A DNA stretch of 42,096 nucleotides from SFFI01 sp964398655 (GTDB lineage Bacteria; Bacillota; Clostridia; Saccharofermentanales; DTU023): assembly GCA_964398655.1 (NCBI GenBank), contig CAYNNG010000014.1, forward strand, positions 1 to 42,096. Reading direction: 5' to 3'. Shown here piece after piece: positions 1-7,145 of the stretch. Position numbers and translations under genes: made by a program. The notes under the pieces were generated by a model, which did no database searches, was not told the origin of the DNA, and worked only from the letters and a program-made list of their open reading frames with translations. Numbering within the stretch: position 1 is the first letter of the stretch; each line of letters starts with the position of its first letter.

Positions 1-660
1 TTGGAGTTACTCGTCAAAATGCTCCGTAAGCAGATAAAGGAATATGGCAAGTTCAATCAATTAGCAGCCAAGACTTTCCAAGAGATGCTTGAAAAGACGA
101 TAGCTGAATACCAAGAAAGACGTAAGCAACTTACAGCAGAAGAAGCCGGAGCAACACAGGAAGCGGCCTCAGAAGATATCATTAAAGCTGCAACTGAACA
201 AGCTTTAGATATCCTTCATCAAATGAGAGAAAATCGTGAGAGCTTCCGTAAAATAGGATTAACTTTTGAAGAGAAGGCATTTTATGATATTTTGCTTGCT
301 CTTCGTGATCAGTATAATTTTGAATATGGTGCTGATAAAAAAGTTGACGGCATTTTGGTGAATGATAAATGTAAGGCACTTGCTAAAAAGGTTAAGGAAA
401 TCATTGATACAAAGTCTTCGTTTGCTGACTGGCTCAATAACCAGAATGTGCGTAATGAGTTAAAACTTGAGATCAAGATCTGTTTGATTAAAAATGGCTA
501 TCCGCCACAGTACAGTCCAGAAGTATTCACAAAAGTTATGGAACAGGTAGAAAACTTTGAAGAGTACTCTAGCACAACTTCTGAAAGCAAGCTTGTTCCC
601 TTTACTCTTGCTGATCATACACAAAGACCCATGATGGTCGCAGAGAACATAGTTGAATAA
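1..660 (+). CDS. hsdR: Type I restriction endonuclease R subunit (HsdR), C-terminal part
   Basis: The reading frame is open at the left edge of the window, so only the last 219 residues or so are seen; the TTG at position 1 is probably an internal Leu codon. The protein is lysine- and glutamate-rich and helical, and matches the C-terminal helical region (DUF3387 type) of HsdR, which contacts the modification subunits of the type I complex. Supporting stretches are LLVKMLRKQIKEYGKFNQ near the start, the FEEKAFYDIL helix around residues 89-98, and the KVKEIIDTKSSFADWLNNQ segment. Type I R subunits translocate DNA with an SF2 motor and cut far from the recognition site; the nuclease and motor domains would lie upstream. 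A terminator hairpin follows the stop codon. Identification rests on family recognition of the C-terminal region only. Confidence 0.8.
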   Translation: MELLVKMLRKQIKEYGKFNQLAAKTFQEMLEKTIAEYQERRKQLTAEEAGATQEAASEDIIKAATEQALDILHQMRENRESFRKIGLTFEEKAFYDILLALRDQYNFEYGADKKVDGILVNDKCKALAKKVKEIIDTKSSFADWLNNQNVRNELKLEIKICLIKNGYPPQYSPEVFTKVMEQVENFEEYSSTTSESKLVPFTLADHTQRPMMVAENIVE

Positions 661-697
661 GGCCCCATATCATTTTACCTTTACACTCGGGTAAGCA

Positions 698-750
698 AAA
701 TGACCACATCGGAGTAAATGGTACTCTAGTGTGGTCATTTAGTTTTTGTC
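698..750 (+). terminator. Terminator hairpin after hsdR, probably bidirectional
   Basis: An 11-bp perfect inverted repeat (698-708 with 730-740, AAATGACCACA/TGTGGTCATTT) encloses a smaller nested stem (712-716 with 722-726, GAGTA/TACTC). A T-rich run (741-749) follows on the plus strand. On the minus strand the hairpin is followed by ATTTTG, so it may also stop transcripts from the convergent rubredoxin gene. The rest of 661-860 shows no gene. Confidence 0.7.
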
Positions 751-860
751 TTCCGTTTGAAAGCTTCACTAAAGGAATTGTTATTTTATCAAATCCTTAT
801 GTGAAACCCGCATCTAGAAGGTCTCTTTTTTCAACTTATAGCCTGATCTCGCTAAGCCAA

Positions 861-1019
861 TTATTGCTTAGAGAAGGCATCTTTGGTGGCACCACAGAGG
901 GGGCATACCCAGTCATCTGGGAGATCTTCAAAGGCTGTGCCGGGGGCAACGCCATTATCAGGATCGCCTTGTTCAGGGTCGTAAACATAACCGCAAAGGT
1001 CACAAATATATTTGTCCAT
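861..1019 (-). CDS. rub: Rubredoxin
   Basis: This 52-residue protein has the full rubredoxin pattern: CxxCG at Cys6/Cys9 and CPLCG at Cys39/Cys42, with the conserved YVYDPEQGD and DDWVCP segments. Four cysteines bind a single iron. Rubredoxins carry single electrons in the cytoplasm of anaerobes, for example to oxygen- or peroxide-reducing enzymes. The ATG follows a GAGAGGA ribosome site. The gene has its own promoter about 80 bases upstream, and two palindromes lie between promoter and start codon. It is shorter than common ORF cut-offs and could be missed. No reductase partner is visible next to it, so its electron acceptor is unknown. Confidence 0.96.
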   Translation of the reverse strand: MDKYICDLCGYVYDPEQGDPDNGVAPGTAFEDLPDDWVCPLCGATKDAFSKQ

Positions 1020-1043
1020 GCGCTTTTCCTCTCTTCTTTGTAC

Positions 1044-1086
1044 TTAGGCCTTGAGCCTAATAGCTTGTTTAGGCCTTGAAGCCTAA
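1044..1086 (-). promoter_or_regulatory. Two tandem palindromes in the rubredoxin leader (candidate operator)
   Basis: Two near-identical inverted repeats of the form TTAGGC-CTTGA-GCCTAA lie at 1044-1060 and 1069-1086, about 25 bases apart centre to centre. They start just downstream of the -10 box, where a repressor would block transcription. No regulator gene is adjacent. They could also fold as RNA hairpins, but the repetition of the same half-site points to a DNA-binding dimer. Confidence 0.55.
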
Positions 1087-1093
1087 TGGAGAA

Positions 1094-1121
1094 AGTATAG
1101 CAAATACCTGCATAAAGTAAA
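1094..1121 (-). promoter_or_regulatory. Promoter of rubredoxin gene
   Basis: The -35 box is TTTACT (1116-1121), the spacer 16 bases, and the -10 box TATACT (1094-1099), preceded by TGC, which makes an extended -10. It sits directly behind the obgE stop codon and points into the rubredoxin gene. Confidence 0.6.
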
Positions 1122-1140
1122 AGAGTCAAGCCGAAGTGGC

Positions 1141-2451
1141 TTAGCTGCCGAGGCCATCCTCCTCTTCGCCCTCCTTGCGGCCCAAAAACTGGAATTCCGC
1201 GCCGCCAATATCTACCCAATCACCATCCTGCACTCCCGCTTCGGACAGAGCCGCATTCAGCCCCTTGCGTTCAATTTCTTTCTGGAAGTAATGGAAAGAC
1301 TCTGGATTGTCAAAGTTCGTAGACTGGACCAGACCTTCAATCCAATTGCCGGTCACAAAGGCTTCCCCCTCTTCAAAGAAGATTTCATAAGGCGCCTTAG
1401 ATTCGTAACGGTAAAGCTGCCACTCTTCGGTGCTCACTTCTGTCTGCTCCACTTCGGGCAGGCTGGGCAAGGTTTGGAAAATTTCTCTCTTTAAGTCGTC
1501 TATACCCTCGCCGGTTACCGCAGAAACCCAGTACTTAGGCAACTCTAGGTCGGCAAAGTCGGCCTCCACCGCGGGTCTTAGGTCAGGCGCAACCAAGTCG
1601 GCCTTATTCAAGACCAAAATTTGCGGACGTTCGTCCAGTTTATCTCCATATTCTGTCAACTCAGCTTGAATCAGATCATAAGCTGACCGGGGAGAAACTT
1701 GCCCCGGTAAAGGGCAGGCATCTACCACATGTAGAAGGAGCCGGCAGCGTGCCGTGTGTCTCAAGAAGTCATGCCCCAGGCCCGCGCCCTCCGCCGCCCC
1801 TTCAATCAGGCCAGGCAGGTCGGCTAACACAAAGGACTGGTCGTAACTATCAACCACTCCCAGCTGGGGCTGTAAGGTAGTGAATGCGTAGTCCGCGATT
1901 TTGGGTTTGGCCCGGGACATTTTGGCCAAGAGCGAAGACTTGCCGGCATTAGGCAGGCCCAGGAGACCCACGTCCGCAATCAATTTCAGTTCCAGGCGTA
2001 CATTGAGCTGCTCCGCCAGGCCTCCGGCGCGAGCAAACTTTGGAGCCTGCCGACGCGAGGTTTTGAAGTGCACATTGCCCAGGCCGCCCTTGCCCCCTTC
2101 TAAAATCTTGAAGGTCTGGCCTTCTGCTTTGAGGTCGCAGATCAACACATCCCGGTCGTCGTCATAAACCAAGGTTCCAGGTGGGACCTCCAAAACCAGA
2201 TCTGCTCCCGAACGGCCGTACATCTTTTTCTGCTGGCCATCCTGGCCATCTTCTGCCGCAAAATGATGCTTAAAACGATAATCAATCAGGGAGTTACGGC
2301 GGTTGCTTACCTTAAAGATAACGTCGCCCCCCTTGCCGCCATCTCCGCCATCCGGACCGCCGTCAGGAATATACTTCTCCCGGCGGAAGGAAACTGCGCC
2401 GTCTCCGCCTTTGCCAGATTTAAGTTCTAATCTTACATGGTCAAAAAACAT
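1141..2451 (-). CDS. obgE: GTPase Obg/CgtA
   Basis: This 436-residue protein is a full-length Obg GTPase, involved in 50S ribosome assembly and stress control. The N-terminal glycine-rich Obg fold covers about residues 1-158, with FFDHVRLELKSGKGGDG and the GGDGGKGGDV glycine run. The G domain has G1 GLPNAGKS (165-172), switch TT (191-192), G3 DLPG (211-214) and G4 NKAD (282-285). A C-terminal OCT domain follows at about 350-425, ending in an acidic tail. It is the last gene of the rplU-prp-rpmA-obgE cluster, a common Bacillota arrangement. A terminator-like hairpin and a TATAAT box lie between rpmA and obgE, so it may be partly uncoupled from the ribosomal genes. Confidence 0.97.
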   Translation of the reverse strand: MFFDHVRLELKSGKGGDGAVSFRREKYIPDGGPDGGDGGKGGDVIFKVSNRRNSLIDYRFKHHFAAEDGQDGQQKKMYGRSGADLVLEVPPGTLVYDDDRDVLICDLKAEGQTFKILEGGKGGLGNVHFKTSRRQAPKFARAGGLAEQLNVRLELKLIADVGLLGLPNAGKSSLLAKMSRAKPKIADYAFTTLQPQLGVVDSYDQSFVLADLPGLIEGAAEGAGLGHDFLRHTARCRLLLHVVDACPLPGQVSPRSAYDLIQAELTEYGDKLDERPQILVLNKADLVAPDLRPAVEADFADLELPKYWVSAVTGEGIDDLKREIFQTLPSLPEVEQTEVSTEEWQLYRYESKAPYEIFFEEGEAFVTGNWIEGLVQSTNFDNPESFHYFQKEIERKGLNAALSEAGVQDGDWVDIGGAEFQFLGRKEGEEEDGLGS

Positions 2452-2465
2452 AAATACATCCTAAC

Positions 2466-2495
2466 CAAAAAAGCCCAGCCCCAAAGGGCCAGGCA
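2466..2495 (-). terminator. Terminator or attenuator between rpmA and obgE
   Basis: Read on the minus strand, GCCTGGCCC-TTTG-GGGCTGGGC folds as a 9-bp stem with two G-U pairs and is followed by TTTTTT. It lies downstream of rpmA and just ahead of the obgE start, so it should reduce read-through into obgE. Confidence 0.7.
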
Positions 2496-2548
2496 TTTTC
2501 TACATAAGCTAAACTAAGGCTGATTATAAGCTCGCTTAAACTCTAAAA

Positions 2549-2845
2549 CTATTCAGCCAGAGCAAAGTCCACAGGGCGTACAGAAACCTGTTTACGCTTT
2601 TTGTCCTTACGCTCGTAGTATACCTGACCATCGATCAGGGCGAAGAGGGTATCGTCTTTACCTTTGCCCACATTCTCGCCGGGATGGATTTTGGTGCCAC
2701 GCTGACGGTAAATGATGTTACCAGCCAAGCAATATTGGCCATCTCCGAGTTTTGCGCCTAAGCGTTTGGCACGGGAGTCACGGCCGTTCTTTGTAGAACC
2801 AACACCTTTTTTACTGGATAAAATTTGTAAATTTACATTAATCAT
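2549..2845 (-). CDS. rpmA: 50S ribosomal protein L27 (bL27), with N-terminal extension
   Basis: This 98-residue protein carries the L27 core KKGVGSTKNGRDSRAKRLG followed by the GNIIYRQRGTKIHPG segment. Before the core is a nine-residue extension of the Bacillota type, MINVNLQIL, which the cysteine protease Prp should remove so that the mature N-terminus can reach the peptidyl transferase centre. The usual cleavage motif is LQFF/ASKKG; here it reads LQIL/SSKKG, so positions on both sides of the cut differ from the textbook motif. The gene overlaps the end of prp by 8 bases, which indicates translational coupling to its own processing enzyme. Confidence 0.97.
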   Translation of the reverse strand: MINVNLQILSSKKGVGSTKNGRDSRAKRLGAKLGDGQYCLAGNIIYRQRGTKIHPGENVGKGKDDTLFALIDGQVYYERKDKKRKQVSVRPVDFALAE

Positions 2846-3200
2846 GTGCTTCCTCCAAGTAGGTCTTCTTCTCTACTGTGATGAATTCCCCGTAATTGGG
2901 TACTAGCTGCTCAATTCCGATATAGGCAGAAAACATTAAAGCCCCTAAGGCGATCTTTTCTGTCTCGCTGTAATGGTCGTGGTCTTGTAAGTGGCAGGCT
3001 ATTTTGCCTTCTACAGGGTCTAGCTCGTAGCTGAACTCCTCACCAACAAGCTCTTCAATAGTGCCAATAACCGTTTGCCCAATGGCAGAAACAGCGGCAC
3101 ACACGATGTCCGAACCGCGATCTGCGAAGCCCGCGTGGCCAGAGAAGTCAAAGGCTCTGAGGACTTCTTCCTGATCGTAATAAAAAGTGGCCCGAATCAT
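2838..3200 (-). CDS. prp: Ribosomal-processing cysteine protease Prp
   Basis: This 120-residue protein (YsxB family) cleaves the N-terminal extension of L27. The conserved GHAGFADRGSDIVCAAVSA segment carries the catalytic pair His22 and Cys34, at the spacing seen in characterised Prp. The ATG at 3200 gives MIRATFYY, which matches family starts; a TTG two codons upstream (3206) would add two residues. There is no strong ribosome site in the 17 bases after rplU, so it may be made by reinitiation. It lies between rplU and rpmA, the normal place for this gene in Bacillota, and overlaps rpmA. Confidence 0.93.
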   Translation of the reverse strand: MIRATFYYDQEEVLRAFDFSGHAGFADRGSDIVCAAVSAIGQTVIGTIEELVGEEFSYELDPVEGKIACHLQDHDHYSETEKIALGALMFSAYIGIEQLVPNYGEFITVEKKTYLEEAHD

Positions 3201-3217
3201 CTGCAAACAAGCTCAAC

Positions 3218-3529
3218 TTAGCGAGCCAGGCTGGTAATCTTAACCTTGCTATAGGGTTGACGATGACCTTGACGGCGGCGGTAACCCTTCTTAGCCTTGT
3301 ACTTAAAGATATTGATCTTGGGGCCTTTACCGTTCTTAACGATCTCCCCTTCAACCTTGGCGCCTTCTAGGAAGGGCTTACCCCATTCCAGAGACTCACC
3401 CTCGCCCATGGCGAGTACTTGGTCGAAATTCACCTTTTCACCGGCCTCTTTGCCGAGTTTCTCCACGAAGACTTCATCACCCTCGGATACCCGGTATTGC
3501 TTACCGCCGGTTTTAATAATTGCGTACAT
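3218..3529 (-). CDS. rplU: 50S ribosomal protein L21 (bL21)
   Basis: This 103-residue protein has the L21 start MYAIIKTGGKQYRV and the RNA-binding C-terminal KKGYRRRQGHRQPYSKVKI. L21 binds 23S rRNA in the large subunit. The start was placed at the ATG behind a strong AGGAGG (six-base spacing); an upstream ATG in frame has no ribosome site. It is the first gene of the rplU-prp-rpmA cluster and has its own near-consensus promoter and a structured leader. Confidence 0.98.
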   Translation of the reverse strand: MYAIIKTGGKQYRVSEGDEVFVEKLGKEAGEKVNFDQVLAMGEGESLEWGKPFLEGAKVEGEIVKNGKGPKINIFKYKAKKGYRRRQGHRQPYSKVKITSLAR

Positions 3530-3539
3530 GCTTTTCCTC

Positions 3540-3603
3540 CTGTAAACAGTCTCGCCCGCTATCAAGGCAGCCTAAGCTTTACGAGCCTTGGCGGAGCGGT
3601 CGC
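3540..3603 (-). ncRNA. Structured rplU leader, possible L21 leader
   Basis: The roughly 70-base region between the rplU promoter and the ribosome site can fold as an outer stem CCGCT/AGCGG around an inner stem CAAGGC/GCCTTG. Bacillota rplU genes often have an autoregulatory L21 leader here. I see the position and stems but could not match the family consensus, so the assignment is tentative. Confidence 0.45.
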
Positions 3604-3609
3604 TTGAGT

Positions 3610-3638
3610 ATATTAGCAAGCGCACTTTACGGTGTCAA
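3610..3638 (-). promoter_or_regulatory. Strong promoter of rplU-prp-rpmA
   Basis: A perfect TTGACA (3633-3638), a 17-base spacer and TAATAT (3610-3615) preceded by TGC. The murC stop codon TGA (3635-3637) lies inside the -35 hexamer, so the promoter starts exactly where murC ends. Confidence 0.85.
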
Positions 3639-5137
3639 GGCCTAAGCTCTGGCTTTAGGCCCTGGTGATTGTGAAAGTGGTCATGGCGGTCTGCCAAGCT
3701 ATCTCCCACCTGTCGGATGTCCTGACCCATGAGGATAACTAGGTCTCCCTTGGTCAGCTCGTTCCTCAGGTAGTCTTCCAGCTCCTGCTTGCTGGCAAAA
3801 AAGAGCGCGGATCCACCCTGCTTATTAATTTCCTCCGCGATATGCGCTGAGGAGAAGCTGCGGTCCTTTTCCCGGTCATCAAATACTTCCAGTAAAATAG
3901 GATGGGCTTGTCCTTTCAAGGCTTCGACAAACTCCGGAAAGAGGCCTTTCGCCCGGGAATAGGTAATGGGCTGGAAGCAGGCAAAGATTCTTTCATGGGG
4001 TATTTCTTCGGCGGCTGCCAAGGTTACCTTGATAGAATCCGGATGATGGGCATAGTCATTGACGATCAAGGCTCCTTGATAGTGGCCCGCGACCGTAAAC
4101 CGCCCCTCTGCGCCCTTAAAGCTGGCCAGACTTTTTTTCGCTGTGGCAAAACTGGCACCCGCTAACTTGCACAGGAGGACTGCCGCGGCGGCATTCTCAA
4201 CATTAAAGCGGCCAGGTACCGCTAGGCGAAAGCTGCCTAAGTCTTCGCCCTGGTAGCTTAGGTTGAATACCGGCAGGCCTCCATCATAGTGGAGGCTATT
4301 AATCGCCAGGTCTGGCTCCTGCGGATCGCCGGGATAGCCGAAATAATACAGGTCTAGCTGGTCCAGCCAGCCGGGGCTTTGAGTCTCTACCAGGTCTAAG
4401 AGCTGGGGTATGTAGGGATCAAAAGAAGGCAGGATCAGTTTGGTCCCCTCCGCTTGACGTAAGATATAGCCTGCAAAAGCTTCCAAGACATCGTCCATCT
4501 CGGGGAAGATATCTACATGGTCATGGCCTAAGTTTAGGATAGCCGTAATTGTGGAGTAAAAAGCATAAAAACTTAAGTTAAACTCACAGGCTTCGGAAAC
4601 CATCAGGTCTCCCCTCCCCGTATGGACCGTGGAATTAAGCCGGTCTAGTTCCGCTCCCAGGTGGATGGTGGGGTCCAGTCCCGCATCCAAGAGGATATAT
4701 GAACACATGGCGGTAGTGGTACTTTTGCCATTCGTACCCGCCACATTTATTACTTGGGGATAAGTTCGGTTAACCAAACCCAGCCACTTGCTCCGTTCCA
4801 GGCAGGGCAAGCCCAGCTCACGAGCCTTAAGCAGTTCCGGATTGTCTGGAGGAATCGCGGCAGTATAGACTACGGCCTGGGGCTTGAAGTCCTCAAGATT
4901 TTCTGCCATTTGAGGGCTATAAACCTTAATTCCCCGCTTTTCTAGGTCATCTATGCGGTAACCTCTGGCCCGGTCAGAGCCTGCGACAACCAGCCCTTGA
5001 TCTTGGGCTAACTCCGCTAAGCCGGACATGGAAATCCCCCCGATTCCAACAAAAAAGACTCGTGTCTGAGGGGACATGAGATATTTATATTGTGCAAAAT
5101 CTAAATCTTGGTAATGCTCGATCAGCTTGTTGGCCAT
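3635..5137 (-). CDS. murC: UDP-N-acetylmuramate-L-alanine ligase
   Basis: This 500-residue cytoplasmic ligase adds L-alanine to UDP-MurNAc in peptidoglycan precursor synthesis. The N-terminal Rossmann domain has GIGGISMSG (31-39) and SDRARGYRIDDLEKRGIKV; the ATP site is GTNGKSTTT (134-142); the central domain has EACEFNLSFY and NLGHDHVDIF; the C-terminal domain has NDYAHHPDSI. Two features differ from the common MurC consensus: GTNGKST where GTHGKTT is usual, and LMGQDI where MGAGDI is usual. The overall order and length still support MurC rather than another Mur ligase. The start has a GGGAGG ribosome site. A candidate promoter lies at 5162-5190. Confidence 0.9.
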   Translation of the reverse strand: MANKLIEHYQDLDFAQYKYLMSPQTRVFFVGIGGISMSGLAELAQDQGLVVAGSDRARGYRIDDLEKRGIKVYSPQMAENLEDFKPQAVVYTAAIPPDNPELLKARELGLPCLERSKWLGLVNRTYPQVINVAGTNGKSTTTAMCSYILLDAGLDPTIHLGAELDRLNSTVHTGRGDLMVSEACEFNLSFYAFYSTITAILNLGHDHVDIFPEMDDVLEAFAGYILRQAEGTKLILPSFDPYIPQLLDLVETQSPGWLDQLDLYYFGYPGDPQEPDLAINSLHYDGGLPVFNLSYQGEDLGSFRLAVPGRFNVENAAAAVLLCKLAGASFATAKKSLASFKGAEGRFTVAGHYQGALIVNDYAHHPDSIKVTLAAAEEIPHERIFACFQPITYSRAKGLFPEFVEALKGQAHPILLEVFDDREKDRSFSSAHIAEEINKQGGSALFFASKQELEDYLRNELTKGDLVILMGQDIRQVGDSLADRHDHFHNHQGLKPELRP

Positions 5138-5161
5138 AGCAAAGCCCTCCCTTACCCCGCT

Positions 5162-5190
5162 ATTTTACTCGCAGCTGGACCCGGGAACAA
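5162..5190 (-). promoter_or_regulatory. Candidate murC promoter
   Basis: TTGTTC (5185-5190), a 17-base spacer and TAAAAT (5162-5167). The -10 box is good and the -35 box is weak. Confidence 0.4.
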
Positions 5191-5236
5191 ATGCCAAGGT
5201 TACCCTAACATGCAATTTGAAAAGCCTACCATATGC

Positions 5237-5271
5237 TGAGGCCGCCTCATCTAGGGGCGGCCTCAATTTTT
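5237..5271. terminator. GC-rich hairpin between the opp operon and murC
   Basis: A 10-bp perfect stem (5237-5246 with 5256-5265, TGAGGCCGCC/GGCGGCCTCA) with a 9-base loop. The T-run (5267-5271) is on the plus-strand side. On the minus strand, the direction of the flanking genes, an A-run precedes the hairpin but no immediate T-run follows. It may still end opp transcripts weakly. Confidence 0.5.
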
Positions 5272-5301
5272 AGGTATATTTAGTTTAGGAATAATTTCCG
5301 T

Positions 5302-5514
5302 TTAAGATACGGAAGTCAGCCACAGCTTAAAAAGAAAGTAGAAGGAACCAAAACCAGCCAGGAGAAAGAGCACAATGGGCAGGAAAGTTCTGAGGGCAAT
5401 GCGGTAAAGCTCCCAAACTTCCTTGCGGGAAAAGTCCATATCTCGGACTATATCTTCCTTGGCCTTGATCTCCTCCGGACTTAAATCTCGGAAAACATCT
5501 CTTTTCTCAAACAT
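5302..5514 (-). CDS. Small tail-anchored membrane protein of the opp operon
   Basis: This 70-residue protein is not recognised. Residues 1-38 are charged and helical (KRDVFRDLSPEEIKAKEDIV), and residues about 43-67 form one hydrophobic segment ending near the C-terminus, so it should be tail-anchored with the N-terminus in the cytoplasm. The ribosome site TTTAGGAGCC overlaps the stop codon of the ATPase gene, which indicates coupled translation as the last gene of the transporter operon. A small accessory subunit of the transporter is possible, but nothing in the sequence shows a function. Confidence 0.7.
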   Translation of the reverse strand: MFEKRDVFRDLSPEEIKAKEDIVRDMDFSRKEVWELYRIALRTFLPIVLFLLAGFGSFYFLFKLWLTSVS

Positions 5515-5525
5515 GCTTTAGGCTC

Positions 5526-7145
5526 CTAAATCTTTTGAATAGCCTCATGAGCCAAACGGTCAGCCTCGGCAGCGCGAGCCAGATCCTCGGCGTCTTTCTT
5601 GGCCATGTAAGCTTTACGCTCATCTTCTGGCATATCCATGAGATGGCAGGCAATCTGATGCTTGTCATTAATCCTAATAAATTCAGGCTCATATTGAGAG
5701 CAAACATCCATGCAGTACTTGCAGCGGGTATGGAAACGGCAGCCGCTAGGCGGACGCACCGCAGAAGGAATATCACCTTCCAAGACGCTGATTTCCTGCT
5801 GTTCTACGTCGGTCCGCGGAATGGCCTGCAAGAGTGCCTGGGTATAGGGGTGCATGGGATTAGCGAAGAGTTCGTCTGAATCTGCTAATTCAACCACTAC
5901 ACCAAGGTACATAACCGCGATGCGGTCTGAGATGTACTTAACCACCGACAGGTCGTGCGTAATGAACAGATAGGTCAAACCTCTTTGCTCTTTGAGGTCA
6001 GAGAGCAGGTTGATAACCTGGGACTGAATGGACACGTCTAGGGCAGAAACCGCTTCGTCACAGACGATAAATTCTGGCTGCACGGCCAGGGCACGAGCAA
6101 TCCCAATTCTTTGTCTTTGTCCGCCAGAGAACTGGTGGGGATAACGGTGAATAAAATAAGGTGCCAAGCCGCACTCGCCCATGACCTTCTGAATATAGTC
6201 GTTATATTCTTTAGACTTATTAGAGCTGAGCATGCCATGGGCGATAACGCCCTCACCAATTATATTACCCAAGGTCATCCTGGTATCCAAGGAGGAATAG
6301 GGGTCTTGGAAGATAATCTGAATCTGCTTACGCAGGGGACGGATTTCTTCATTGCTTAATTTACTTAAGTCAATACCCCGGTCCAGGCGGTCTTCCAGCT
6401 CTTCAAAGCCCTCCTTACCGCATAAGCTTTGGCGGAGTTTTTCAACTTCTTGCTTTTTTGCTTCCGCCTTCTGCTTGAGCTGGGCGGCCTTAGGTTTAAG
6501 CTCGGCTAATTCTTGCGTGCGTTTGCTAGATTTGCCAGGACTAAGCTCTTCTTGCAGATCGAGCTCATTAATCCGGTTTTTCACCTCACTGTAGGCCGCA
6601 TCCTCATCTAGTTCTTCCAGCAGGAGTTGCGACACCTCGCGGAGGTCGTCGTGCACCAGAAGGCCACCAGCTAAGCGCAGCATGACGTCATATTTGTTTG
6701 CCATGTCGCGGCGTTTTTGCAACAGTTCATCACTTAAGGCAGGATCTACACCGCCCTGGTCGACCTGCTTCTCCGCCTTGGCTTCTAAGGCGTGGAATTC
6801 TTCCGAATCTCTTTTATAAGCAGGATAGAGGACAGGAATATCGCGCAGGGCATCTCTGGCATACTTCGGGTTAACATCGCCCAACGTAGCGCCGTAATAG
6901 ATGATCTGGCCATCGGTGGCCGGGTAAATCTGCAGAATAGTACGGCCCAAGGTGGACTTACCACAGCCAGACTCCCCTACTAACCCCAGTGTTTCACCCC
7001 GATAAATATCCAGGGTAATATTCTCGTTAGCATGAACATACTCTTGTTGCCGGGAAAAAGCCTTCTTTTTTACAGGGAAGTACTTTTTCAAATGGCGAAT
7101 TTTGAACAAGGGCTGCTTCTCTTGATTTACTTGTTTATTTTCCAT
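5526..7145 (-). CDS. dppF: Peptide ABC transporter ATPase, DppF/OppF type, with large internal insertion
   Basis: This 539-residue ATPase is much longer than the usual 310-340. Walker A is GESGCGKS (57-64), the Q-loop Gln280 in IIFQDPYSSLD, the signature FSGGQRQR (339-346), Walker B FIVCDE (359-364) and the H-loop His397. The C-terminal oligopeptide region has the cysteine cluster C469, C475, C478, C482; such cysteines have been reported to hold an iron-sulfur cluster in Dpp-type ATPases. Between Walker A and the Q-loop, about residues 90-255 are extra: charged, mostly helical, with a strong coiled-coil stretch at 205-240. A further charged helix of about 35 residues ends the protein. The gene overlaps dppD by 11 bases. 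It should pair with DppD to energise peptide uptake. Confidence 0.92.
   Translation of the reverse strand: MENKQVNQEKQPLFKIRHLKKYFPVKKKAFSRQQEYVHANENITLDIYRGETLGLVGESGCGKSTLGRTILQIYPATDGQIIYYGATLGDVNPKYARDALRDIPVLYPAYKRDSEEFHALEAKAEKQVDQGGVDPALSDELLQKRRDMANKYDVMLRLAGGLLVHDDLREVSQLLLEELDEDAAYSEVKNRINELDLQEELSPGKSSKRTQELAELKPKAAQLKQKAEAKKQEVEKLRQSLCGKEGFEELEDRLDRGIDLSKLSNEEIRPLRKQIQIIFQDPYSSLDTRMTLGNIIGEGVIAHGMLSSNKSKEYNDYIQKVMGECGLAPYFIHRYPHQFSGGQRQRIGIARALAVQPEFIVCDEAVSALDVSIQSQVINLLSDLKEQRGLTYLFITHDLSVVKYISDRIAVMYLGVVVELADSDELFANPMHPYTQALLQAIPRTDVEQQEISVLEGDIPSAVRPPSGCRFHTRCKYCMDVCSQYEPEFIRINDKHQIACHLMDMPEDERKAYMAKKDAEDLARAAEADRLAHEAIQKI

Noticed and set aside
1..660. Complete small gene starting with TTG at position 1
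   Set aside because: The frame is open at the window edge and the sequence matches only the C-terminal part of HsdR.
729..1079. 116-residue plus-strand ORF between hsdR and obgE
   Set aside because: It covers the rubredoxin gene on the opposite strand, which has all four cysteines and a ribosome site.
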